The notes beneath the pieces are model-generated. The model was not told the DNA's origin. It did not search any database and worked only from the letters and a program-made list of their open reading frames with translations. DNA of 6,896 nt from Betaproteobacteria bacterium (lineage in GTDB: Bacteria > Pseudomonadota > Gammaproteobacteria > Burkholderiales > SG8-41), in the NCBI GenBank assembly GCA_025356695.1, contig JANXSE010000372.1, positions 1 to 6,896 on the forward strand, given 5' to 3'. The first letter of the stretch is position 1. Every line of letters begins with the position of its first letter. Below are positions 1 through 5,439 of the stretch, piece by piece. Made by a program: the position numbers and the translations under genes.

Positions 1-203
1 ATCTCTTCGCCTTTCGGCGTCAGCGCCGCCACCTTGTTGCGCGTGCGCGCGAATATGCGCACGCCGAGCGTGCTTTCGAGTTCCTGCACCTGCCGGCTCA
101 GCGTCGGCTGCGAGCGGTCGAGCGCGGCGGCCGCCGCCGAAAAATTGAAATCGTTGCGCACGATCGCGCACACCGCCTCGATCTGCGCGAAGGTCATCGC
201 CAT
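1..203 (-). CDS. LysR-family transcriptional regulator, CysB-like, N-terminal part only (runs off the left edge)
   Basis: Only the first 67 codons are present; the effector-binding domain lies outside the window. The peptide begins MAMTFAQIEAVCAIVRNDFN and continues with FSAAAAALDRSQPTLSRQVQ, a typical LysR winged helix-turn-helix (about residues 5-64) ending in the usual LTPKGE. The segment VRNDFNFSAAA with SQPTLSRQVQELE resembles the CysB/Cbl branch (sulfur-assimilation regulators) more than generic LysR proteins. That placement is from remembered family sequences, not an alignment. I chose the ATG at 203 because a GGTG (215-212) lies 8 bases upstream; an in-frame ATG at 197 is a possible alternative. 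The gene is divergent from the UGSC selenoprotein gene with 117 bases between the starts. This is the classic arrangement for a LysR regulator and its target, so it probably regulates that operon and itself. Confidence 0.9.
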   Translation of the reverse strand, partial: MAMTFAQIEAVCAIVRNDFNFSAAAAALDRSQPTLSRQVQELESTLGVRIFARTRNKVAALTPKGEE

Positions 204-224
204 GCTGTTTTCACCATGTCTTTC

Positions 225-245
225 GCTATGTTTATAACGAATAGC
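225..245. promoter_or_regulatory. Putative LysR-type operator, dyad GCTAT-N11-ATAGC
   Basis: GCTAT (225-229) and ATAGC (241-245) are perfect inverted 5-mers separated by 11 bases, which gives the T-N11-A pattern of LysR-family binding sites. The dyad sits between the divergent starts of the LysR gene and the selenoprotein gene. A further half-site copy in direct orientation, AATAGCAG at 271-278, repeats 240-247 exactly, 31 bases away (about three helical turns). This fits the recognition-site plus activation-site layout of LysR promoters. The assignment rests on pattern and position only. Confidence 0.5.
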
Positions 246-263
246 AGTATGTTATCCCATGTA

Positions 264-292
264 TTGCATAAATAGCAGCCGCGCCCTAGCAT
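264..292 (+). promoter_or_regulatory. Candidate sigma-70-type promoter of the selenoprotein gene
   Basis: TTGCAT (264-269) and TAGCAT (287-292) are separated by exactly 17 bases. Each hexamer is only a partial match to consensus (3/6 and 4/6), as expected of an activator-dependent promoter. Transcription would start near 299. That places the LysR dyad centre at about -64 and the extra AATAGCAG half-site in the -35/-10 spacer. It also means the upstream ATG at 291 would not be transcribed, supporting the start at 321. No alternative promoter looked better. Confidence 0.35.
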
Positions 293-320
293 GAAGCGTC
301 TTTTTCTCCGGAGAATCCGC

Positions 321-968
321 ATGTCCGCTCTCAACCTGTCGATGGTCTCGCCACTGGCGGTCTATCTCGACGAAATCACCAGCGCCAGCAATCTCGCGCC
401 GCGCCCCGCGTCGCTCGACGGCAAGGTGCTGGGCCTGCTGCCGAACTGGCGCCCGTCGGCGATACACATTCTGAAATCGCTCGGCGAATTGCTGCAGGAG
501 CGCTACAAGCTCAAAGCCGTCGAAATGGCGCAGCCGATGCGCGAGTTGCCGCTCAGGGCCGGCAAACTGCTCGACCCGATGCAGGAACAGCTCGACTCGA
601 TGGTCGGACGCGTCGATGTCGCGCTCGTCGCCAGCGGCGATTGAGGGTCGTGCACGACGTGGTGTAGCCACGTCGCACCGGCCCTTGAACTGCGCGGCAT
701 TCCCGCGGTGATGATCGTCACCGACACTTTCTCGAAGTTCGCGCGCCGCATGTCGGCAACCCAGGACTTTCCGTACGTCGTCATCGCCGAGACGCCCAAC
801 CCGATCCGTCAGCTCGAACACGATGCGCTGCGCGCGCGCGCCGAAGCGATGTTTCAGAGCGTGGTCGACGGCCTGACGCTGCCGCCCGCTGAAATTGAAA
901 AGCGCACGGCGCATCTGGTCAAACAACTCAATCCGCAGGGCGTGCCGCGCTCTTCGGTGCCGGTCTAG
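321..968 (+). CDS. UGSC-family selenoprotein (TGA at 642-644 read as selenocysteine)
   Basis: The full product is 215 residues with selenocysteine at position 108. The start at 321 is chosen because GGAG (309-312) lies 8 bases upstream; the ATG at 291 has no such site. The first half (1-107) runs through APRPASLDGKVLGLLPNW near residues 27-43 and ends VALVASGD. It is followed by TGA, and the same frame continues as GSCTTWCSHVAPALELRGIP and on to a TAG at 966-968. The active-site motif is therefore SGD-U-GSCTTWC: Sec108, Cys111 (a U-x-x-C redox pair) and Cys115. This is the signature of the UGSC family, known from metagenome selenoprotein surveys and of undetermined biochemical role. The U-x-x-C pair implies thiol/selenol redox catalysis, probably cytoplasmic since there is no signal peptide or membrane segment. 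Translation needs SelA/B/C/D elsewhere in the genome. It is likely controlled by the divergent LysR gene and paired with the downstream gene at 1073. A pseudogene is the alternative, but the SECIS hairpin and intact second half argue against it. Confidence 0.93.
642..644 (+). other. Recoded in-frame TGA: selenocysteine codon (Sec108)
   Basis: This TGA follows codons for S-G-D and precedes codons for G-S-C, recreating the UGSC motif that names the family. The frame stays open for another 107 codons after it, with no frameshift needed. The residue at this position is expected to be Sec or Cys in homologues. Confidence 0.92.
650..678 (+). promoter_or_regulatory. Bacterial SECIS element (selenocysteine insertion hairpin)
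   Basis: GACGTGG (656-662) pairs perfectly with CCACGTC (668-674) around the 5-base loop TGTAG (663-667), and C655-G675 adds an eighth pair. A lower helix (650-652 with 676-678) follows a two-base bulge (653-654). The loop starts 18 bases after the TGA. A G is the second loop base, preceded by T. Both features match the rules for bacterial SECIS elements: a small apical loop about 16-37 bases from the UGA, with a G among its first two bases. The element lies inside the coding region and would recruit the elongation factor SelB with Sec-tRNA. Confidence 0.85.
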
Positions 969-978
969 CGGTTAATCG

Positions 979-1002
979 AACAAGGGGGCTTGCCCCCTTG
1001 TT
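979..1002 (+). terminator. Intergenic hairpin: partial terminator or attenuator
   Basis: AACAAGGGGG (979-988) and CCCCCTTGTT (993-1002) form a perfect 10-bp stem closed by a CTTG tetraloop, 10 bases after the selenoprotein stop. The following T run is short (TTTAT, overlapping the stem base), so termination is probably incomplete. It could instead protect the 3' end of the selenoprotein message. It separates two same-strand genes that I believe are functionally linked. Confidence 0.55.
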
Positions 1003-1019
1003 TATCCCCCGACGTCAGA

Positions 1020-1058
1020 AGAAGCCCCCAGTGCAAAAAACACTTGATCAGGGCTTCT
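1020..1058 (+). promoter_or_regulatory. Structured leader directly upstream of the partner gene's ribosome binding site
   Basis: AGAAGCCC (1020-1027) pairs with GGGCTTCT (1051-1058). An inner AGTG (1030-1033) pairs with CACT (1041-1044) around the loop CAAAAAA (1034-1040). The hairpin ends two bases before the AGGAG site at 1061-1065, so folding could influence initiation of the gene at 1073. No known riboswitch class is recognised. Confidence 0.35.
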
Positions 1059-1072
1059 GCAGGAGAACCTAG

Positions 1073-2092
1073 ATGACACAAGCCGAAGTCAGACTCGAAG
1101 GCGATTCAGTCGCCGAACTCCTCACGCGCGGTTACGAATACGCCTACGAACAGGGCTGGACCGACGGCCTGCCGATCATTCCGGCCACTGCCGAGATGGT
1201 GAAAAAATTTGTTGCCGCCTCCGGCCGCAAGGCGAACGATTTGATCGCCTCGCTGCCGCCGCGCAAAGGCCAGGCCACCGTCGAAGCGATTGCGGTGAAT
1301 GCCGTGATGGCCGGCTGCAAAGCCGAATACATGCCGGTGGTGATTGCCGCGATCGAAGGCATCAGCGACCCGACCTACCCGCTCGAACTGATGCAGGTGA
1401 CGACCAATCCGATGACGCCGTTTTTCCTCGTCAACGGGCCGGTGCGCGACAAACTCGAAATCAACTACGGTACCGGCTGCCTCGGCCCGGGCTGGCGCGC
1501 CAACTCGACCATCGGCCGCGCCGTGCGCCTCACACTCATCAACGTCGGCGGCGCGCTGCCCGGCGTCTATTCGAAAACGAGTTTCGGTTCGCCGCTGCGC
1601 TATTCGTACATTTGCGCCGAGAACGAAGCGGAAAATCCGTGGACGCCGTTTCACGTCGATCGCGGTTTCAAAAAAGACGACAGTGTGGTGACCGCGTTCA
1701 AGGCCTCGAACTTCTGCAACATCTCGGGCGGCGAAGGTGTCGGCCCCGAAGAAATCCTGCGCCAGATCGCCACCAACATGCCGCCGATGTACGGCGGCGG
1801 CGACGGCGTGCTGCTGCTGCTCGGCGTCAATCACGCGCAATCGCTGCATGAAGCGGGGCTAACCAAACGCGACATCCAGCAGCAACTGTGGGAACTCGCG
1901 CGCCTGCCGATCTCGCATTTCGCCGAAGCGTTCTCCAGCACCGAACGCAAGGCGGGACGTGGCGACGACAAGACCGTGTGGCGCGCCGCCAAGCCCGAGG
2001 AGATCTACGTCGCCGTCGCCGGCGGCCCGGGGCCGCAGAATGTTTATATCGGTGCGGGGATGCCGCAATCGCGGTTGGTCAAGTCCGCCTGA
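1073..2092 (+). CDS. Uncharacterised GWTDGLP-motif protein, probable UGSC selenoprotein partner
   Basis: The product is 339 residues, starting at the ATG at 1073 with AGGAG (1061-1065) 7 bases upstream. I recognise it as a widespread family of unknown function by these motifs: GWTDGLPIIP (28-37), AVNAVMAGCKAEYMPVVIAA (74-93), GPGWRANSTIGRA (138-150), CAENEAENPWTPFH (181-194) and a C-terminal VAVAGGPGPQNVYIGAG (313-329). Cysteines are at 82, 136, 181 and 215; Cys82 lies in the best-conserved block I recall. No signal peptide or membrane helix is visible, so it is likely a soluble cytoplasmic protein. It lies 104 bases downstream of the selenoprotein gene on the same strand. From memory, relatives occur next to UGSC proteins or fused to them, so I infer that the two form one enzyme, with the UGSC chain carrying the selenol and this chain binding the substrate. 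The substrate and reaction are unknown. The in-frame codons after its TGA reach a TAG within two codons, so its own TGA is a true stop. Confidence 0.85.
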   Translation: MTQAEVRLEGDSVAELLTRGYEYAYEQGWTDGLPIIPATAEMVKKFVAASGRKANDLIASLPPRKGQATVEAIAVNAVMAGCKAEYMPVVIAAIEGISDPTYPLELMQVTTNPMTPFFLVNGPVRDKLEINYGTGCLGPGWRANSTIGRAVRLTLINVGGALPGVYSKTSFGSPLRYSYICAENEAENPWTPFHVDRGFKKDDSVVTAFKASNFCNISGGEGVGPEEILRQIATNMPPMYGGGDGVLLLLGVNHAQSLHEAGLTKRDIQQQLWELARLPISHFAEAFSSTERKAGRGDDKTVWRAAKPEEIYVAVAGGPGPQNVYIGAGMPQSRLVKSA

Positions 2093-2094
2093 CC

Positions 2095-2173
2095 GTAGCC
2101 CAGAAGGAGCGCAACGCATCCCGGGACAGGATTATGCGGAACCCCGGAATACGCGTTGCTCTTTCCGGACTAC
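2095..2173. repeat. REP-like imperfect palindrome between convergent genes
   Basis: The left arm (2095-2117, beginning GTAGCCCAGAAGGAGC) is the near reverse complement of the right arm (2153-2173, ending TTTCCGGACTAC). There are about four mismatches and a two-base bulge. The inner segments ATCCCGGG and CCCCGGAAT also match. The layout, GTAGCCC at one end and GGACTAC at the other with a GCGCAACGC core, resembles the dispersed palindromes ending in ATCCGGGCTAC found in many proteobacteria. It starts three bases after the stop of the 339-residue protein and ends 21 bases before the hslR stop, so it probably also terminates transcription from both sides. Confidence 0.65.
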
Positions 2174-2193
2174 AAATCCGTCAACGTCGCGAA

Positions 2194-2595
2194 TTACTCG
2201 CCACGCTTGAAACGCTCCACCTCACGCCGTTCGCGTTTGGTCGGACGGCCCTTGCCCTCGCGCTCGCCCCACACTCCCGCATGCGCGCGACGGTCGGCGA
2301 TCTGCGCGAGGCGTTTGGCGATACTCTCTTCCGTTTCCTTGTAGAGCGTGCGTGCGACTTCGGCCGAGCCGCGTTTCTCGGAGAGCGCGGTGACGACGAC
2401 GACCCATTCGTATTCGGCGATGCGGATGGTCAGCCTGTCGCCGACCTTCACTTCCTTCGCCACCTTGACGCGCTCGTCGTTGAGCCGCACCTTGCCACCG
2501 CCGACCGCCGTCTGCGCGAGGCTGCGTGTTTTGAAAAAGCGCGCCGCCCACAGCCATTTGTCGATGCGTACGCCGCGCTGCGACTGGTCGCTCAT
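2194..2595 (-). CDS. hslR: Hsp15, ribosome-associated heat shock protein with S4 RNA-binding domain
   Basis: The product is 133 residues, the same length as E. coli HslR. The S4 domain spans about residues 9-65 and starts RIDKWLWAARFFKTRSLAQT; KWLWAARF-KTR is the family hallmark. The C-terminal extension is rich in Lys/Arg and ends REVERFKRGE, matching the RFK-H/R-G ending of E. coli HslR. In the known family the protein binds free 50S subunits carrying peptidyl-tRNA after premature dissociation and helps recycle them. The start ATG (2595-2593) overlaps the stop of the upstream MFS gene as ATGA, and no strong ribosome site is visible, so translation is probably coupled to the MFS gene. No heat-shock promoter is evident directly upstream, as that stretch is coding. 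Confidence 0.95.
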   Translation of the reverse strand: MSDQSQRGVRIDKWLWAARFFKTRSLAQTAVGGGKVRLNDERVKVAKEVKVGDRLTIRIAEYEWVVVVTALSEKRGSAEVARTLYKETEESIAKRLAQIADRRAHAGVWGEREGKGRPTKRERREVERFKRGE

Positions 2596-3833
2596 GCGCG
2601 CGCCCGCCGCAACCACAGTGCCAGCCCGCAGGACAGCGCGATCATGGTCAACGCGAAATAGGCGCGCAGGCCGAACAGCGGGCCGATGATGCCGGCGAAA
2701 AACGGCGCGATGCCCATGGCAAAAAACTGGAACGAGGTCGCATATGAAATCGCGCGCGCGTCCATGCCCTTGGGCGCATTCATGCGCAGCAGCTGCACCA
2801 CTGCCGGATTCATCGCCGCGGCAGAGAGGCCGAAGACGAAACGCGAGATCACCAGTTCCAGCGGCGTGTCGAGCACCAGCAGCGGCAGATGCGTCACCAC
2901 TGCCGCGCCGCCGGCGAAGGCCATCACGCGCGCCGGGCCGTAACGATCGATGACGCGGCCCCAGAACGGCAGCACGATCACGCTCGAAAATGCCAGCGCC
3001 ATCGCCGCTGCGCCGACCCAGAAGGCGTCGTCGCCGGCGCCGCCGGGCTGGGCCGCGCGCAGCTTGATCACATAAAGGCTGACGATGGTGACGTTGCCAC
3101 TCCACATTACGGTGAACAGAAAACTCAGCAGATAGAGGGGCCCCATGCGTGGCACGGCGAGCAGTTCGCGCAGACTGCCGATCCATTCGAGCTTCCACTT
3201 GCCCGGTGCCAGCTGCTTGATCTCGTGCACGAAGAACAACACCAGCGAGCCGCCGCAGAACATCAGGCCGCCACTGACCCAGAACAACATGTGATGGTGC
3301 GCGACCATGGTGGCAAGCAGCGTGCCCAGCGCCGGCCCCATGGTCTGGCCGATCAGGCCGCCGGTCTGCGCGTATGACAACGCAGTGCCGATTTTGCGCG
3401 GCGGCGTGTTCGCCACCAGCAGCGCCATGCCGGCGGGCGTGAAGCCGTTGCAGAGGCCGACCAGACAAAACAGGCCGGCGAACCACAGCGGCGACGGCGC
3501 GAAAGGCACCAGCGTCATCGCCACGCCCATGCCGAGCATCGCGCGCAGCACCATAATCTTGCGACCATAGTGATCGGCAATGCCGCCCCACACCGGATTG
3601 GCGGCGAAGCTGACGATGTAGAACACCAGCATCATGGTGCCGATCCACGTTTCGAGGTTCTCGGTGATGCCAAGGCCGCGCACCATCAGCGGCAAAAATG
3701 GAAACGAAATGGTAAAGCCGACCGCGCACAGCACATTGGCGAACGGCAGCACGCGCAGATTGCGCTGCCAGTACGGATATTTGCGCGCCTCTTCGGCGGC
3801 GTCGATGTCGGTGTTGTTGTTATTTGTAGTCAC
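2592..3833 (-). CDS. Major facilitator superfamily transporter (DHA1-like, drug efflux type)
   Basis: The product is 413 residues with about 12 hydrophobic helices. MFS motif A is at about 83-95 (GGIADHYGRKIMV), with a weaker second copy near 290-299 (FWGRVIDRYG). A motif-C-like stretch, GGLIGQTMGPALG, lies at 158-170. This pattern fits proton-coupled drug or multidrug exporters of the inner membrane, but the substrate cannot be read from the sequence. The N-terminus is cytoplasmic and carries a short asparagine run (MTTNNNNTD). The only plausible start is a GTG at 3833-3831, as the next in-frame ATG is at residue 50, inside the first helix. No Shine-Dalgarno site precedes the GTG. A possible TATCAT -10 box at 3845-3840 would place the transcript start at or next to it, so the mRNA may be leaderless. 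It is followed by hslR with a 4-base overlap, forming a two-gene operon. Confidence 0.88.
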   Translation of the reverse strand: MTTNNNNTDIDAAEEARKYPYWQRNLRVLPFANVLCAVGFTISFPFLPLMVRGLGITENLETWIGTMMLVFYIVSFAANPVWGGIADHYGRKIMVLRAMLGMGVAMTLVPFAPSPLWFAGLFCLVGLCNGFTPAGMALLVANTPPRKIGTALSYAQTGGLIGQTMGPALGTLLATMVAHHHMLFWVSGGLMFCGGSLVLFFVHEIKQLAPGKWKLEWIGSLRELLAVPRMGPLYLLSFLFTVMWSGNVTIVSLYVIKLRAAQPGGAGDDAFWVGAAAMALAFSSVIVLPFWGRVIDRYGPARVMAFAGGAAVVTHLPLLVLDTPLELVISRFVFGLSAAAMNPAVVQLLRMNAPKGMDARAISYATSFQFFAMGIAPFFAGIIGPLFGLRAYFALTMIALSCGLALWLRRARA

Positions 3834-3879
3834 AGGGCGATGATAACGAATCAGCGGGCATTACTCGAAGCGGGGGTTC

Positions 3880-3924
3880 TACCTCACCCCCATCCCTGCC
3901 TTGCCCCATCAAGGGGGAAGGAGA
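3880..3924. repeat. GC-rich REP-like unit, copy 1
   Basis: The segment runs TACCTCACCCCCATCCCTGC, then a short spacer, then ATCAAGGGGGAAGGAG. Its CAAGGGGGAAGGAG end matches the reverse complement of the second unit at 3979-4016 (CAAGGGGGAGGGAG), and the left part also aligns. The two copies therefore lie in opposite orientation. Such units are typical of intergenic palindromic repeats in proteobacteria. This one sits just upstream of the MFS gene start. Confidence 0.55.
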
Positions 3925-3978
3925 AAAACGCGGGCGGCGCAAGAATTTTTTGAATGGCGCTACTCGCACCGATTTTTT

Positions 3979-4016
3979 GCTCCCTCCCCCTTGTGGGGGA
4001 GGGTTGGGGGGAGGGA
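3979..4016. repeat. GC-rich REP-like unit, copy 2, with perfect hairpin
   Basis: CCCTCCCCC (3982-3990) and GGGGGAGGG (3995-4003) form a perfect 9-bp stem with loop TTGT, followed by TTGGGGGGAGGGAC. Together with the inverted copy at 3880-3924 it makes a BIME-like pair around about 55 bases. It lies 32 bases beyond the stop of the minus-strand amino acid symporter (4048) and probably acts as its transcription terminator. Confidence 0.6.
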
Positions 4017-4047
4017 CTGCGACGTCACCCGATCCCGTTCGCTGCAG

Positions 4048-5283
4048 TTACGTTTTATCGGTCAACTTCTGCACCACCATGCTCGCAATCATGTCGTCTT
4101 CAACATTCACCGCGGTGCGCACAGTATCGAGCAGGCGGTCAATCGGCAGCAGAATCGCAATCGCCTCAAGCGGCAGGCCGACCGATTGCAGCACGACGAT
4201 CATGGTCACCATGCCCGCACTCGGGATGCCCGGCGCGCCGATGGCGCCGAGCATGGCGGTGAAAAAAACAATCAGTTGCTGGCCGAGATTCAGATCGATG
4301 CCGGCGAGGTTGGCGACGAACAGCGCCGCAGCGGCTTCATACAGCGCAGTGCCGTCCATGTTCACCGTCGCCCCCAGCGGCACGACAAAACCGGCGATGT
4401 CGCGTTTCACGTGCAGATGCTGCTCGACGCAACGCAGCGTCACCGGCAGCGTAGCGGAACTCGAACTCGTCGCAAACGCGGTGATCAGCGCCTCGCGCGC
4501 GCCGCGCCAGAAGTGCAGCGGCGTCACACCGGTAACGAGATACAAAATCAGCGGCAGCGCGATCATGCCGTGCACGAGCGTGGTGCCGATCACCACCACG
4601 ACGAAATAACCGAGGGTCTTGATCAGCGCCATGTCCTGCGTGGCGGCGAGGTTGATCAGCAGCGCCATGATGCCGAGCGGCGCCAGTCGCATGATCCAGC
4701 CGACGATCATCAGCGAAATTTCCAGCAGTTCCTGCAGCAACAAGAGCAGATTTTTGTAACGCTCGCCACCGACCACCAGCGCGATACCGAGGATCAGCGC
4801 AAACACCACCACCGCCAGCACATTGCCCTGCGCCAGCGCCGCGATCGGATTCACAAAAATCGAATGCAGGAACTGCGAGAAGAACTGCGAGATCGACAGT
4901 TGCTTGGCCTGGAAGGCCGCCGTAGCGTCGGCGAACATCGACAATTGCATGCCCTTGCCCGGCTCGAAAATGTTCGCCGCCGACAGCCCGAGCACGATGG
5001 CGATGCCCATCGACAGCACGAAAAAACCGAGCGTCGTCACCCACACGCGATGCATCTGCTTGTGCGCGCGCAGGCTCGCCACGCCAACCGCGATCGAGGT
5101 GAAGACCAGCGGGATCAGCACCATTTTCAAGAGATCGATAAACAGCGTGCCGACGAGGCCGGCGGCATAGAGCCCGTTCTGCGTCACCGGCGAGGCCTTG
5201 CCGAGGGCGGCCAGCCCGGCGCCCAGCGCGATGCCCAGCACCACGCCGGCAAAGATCTGTGTATTCAGGGATGGGAGTTTCAT
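4048..5283 (-). CDS. Dicarboxylate/amino acid:cation symporter (DAACS/SLC1), probably glutamate/aspartate uptake
   Basis: The product is 411 residues, usual for the family, with about eight membrane helices and two re-entrant hairpins. Hairpin 1 carries the serine-rich motif SSSSATLP (273-280). The sodium-site motif NMDGT is at 308-312. Hairpin 2 carries GAPGIPSAG (349-357). The substrate region DRLLDTVRTAVNVEDD (382-397) keeps the equivalents of GltPh Asp390, Asp394, Arg397, Thr398, Asn401 and Asp405 (here Asp382, Asp386, Arg389, Thr390, Asn393, Asp397). Asp386 plus Arg389 favours acidic amino acids over C4-dicarboxylates, so it is GltP/GltT-like rather than DctA-like. It is an inner-membrane importer driven by sodium or protons. 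I chose the ATG at 5283 because GAGG (5291-5288) lies 4 bases upstream and the protein then begins MKLPSLNTQI as usual; an open frame upstream to 5343 is not needed. A small hairpin covers the ribosome site. The gene appears monocistronic. Confidence 0.93.
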   Translation of the reverse strand: MKLPSLNTQIFAGVVLGIALGAGLAALGKASPVTQNGLYAAGLVGTLFIDLLKMVLIPLVFTSIAVGVASLRAHKQMHRVWVTTLGFFVLSMGIAIVLGLSAANIFEPGKGMQLSMFADATAAFQAKQLSISQFFSQFLHSIFVNPIAALAQGNVLAVVVFALILGIALVVGGERYKNLLLLLQELLEISLMIVGWIMRLAPLGIMALLINLAATQDMALIKTLGYFVVVVIGTTLVHGMIALPLILYLVTGVTPLHFWRGAREALITAFATSSSSATLPVTLRCVEQHLHVKRDIAGFVVPLGATVNMDGTALYEAAAALFVANLAGIDLNLGQQLIVFFTAMLGAIGAPGIPSAGMVTMIVVLQSVGLPLEAIAILLPIDRLLDTVRTAVNVEDDMIASMVVQKLTDKT

Positions 5284-5287
5284 GTCG

Positions 5288-5302
5288 CCTCGCTCAACGA
5301 GG
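5288..5302 (-). promoter_or_regulatory. Small hairpin that includes the symporter's ribosome binding site
   Basis: On the minus-strand message CCTCG (5302-5298) pairs with CGAGG (5292-5288) around the loop TTGAG. The 3' arm contains the GAGG site used by the symporter start at 5283. The stem is only 5 bp but GC-rich, so it may lower initiation. No ligand or regulator is evident. Confidence 0.3.
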
Positions 5303-5439
5303 ACGTATGGTAACCCGCCGCCCCGCCCGCTGCGCAGACACATCTGCTAACAATTGCTTGCAGACGGTAACCCCGCCGGGGTCAACAATGCCCCCATGCC
5401 CGCGTTGAAAGACACGTGGACCTCACAAAGGAGAACATC

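Noticed and set aside
291..320. Selenoprotein start at ATG 291
   Set aside because: It has no Shine-Dalgarno site, would add an atypical Arg-rich leader (MKRLFLRRIR), and overlaps the candidate -10 box. The ATG at 321 has GGAG at proper spacing.
642..644. Pseudogene caused by a nonsense mutation
   Set aside because: The downstream frame is intact for 107 codons, the residue falls at the family's Sec position, and a SECIS-type hairpin follows at the right distance.
252..926. Minus-strand ORF of 224 codons across the selenoprotein gene
   Set aside because: It is Arg/His-rich without recognisable features and lies antisense to a well-supported gene.
645..968. A separate small gene starting at the ATG at 708 or 711
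   Set aside because: There is no ribosome site before it. The codons between 645 and 708 encode the family motif GSCTTWC, so this is the second half of the selenoprotein.
2090..2092. TGA of the 339-residue protein as another selenocysteine codon
   Set aside because: The frame meets TAG two codons later and no SECIS-like hairpin is positioned for it; the nearby palindrome is a REP-like repeat.
2194..3729. A 511-codon minus-strand ORF as one fused protein
   Set aside because: Only its last 133 codons are real (hslR). The rest is an Arg-rich shadow of the MFS gene in another frame, and the MFS and hslR genes overlap by ATGA.
3901..5313. Long plus-strand ORF of 470 codons
   Set aside because: It lies antisense to the symporter gene and encodes a His/Arg/Gln-rich product with no domain features, typical of a shadow frame in GC-rich DNA.
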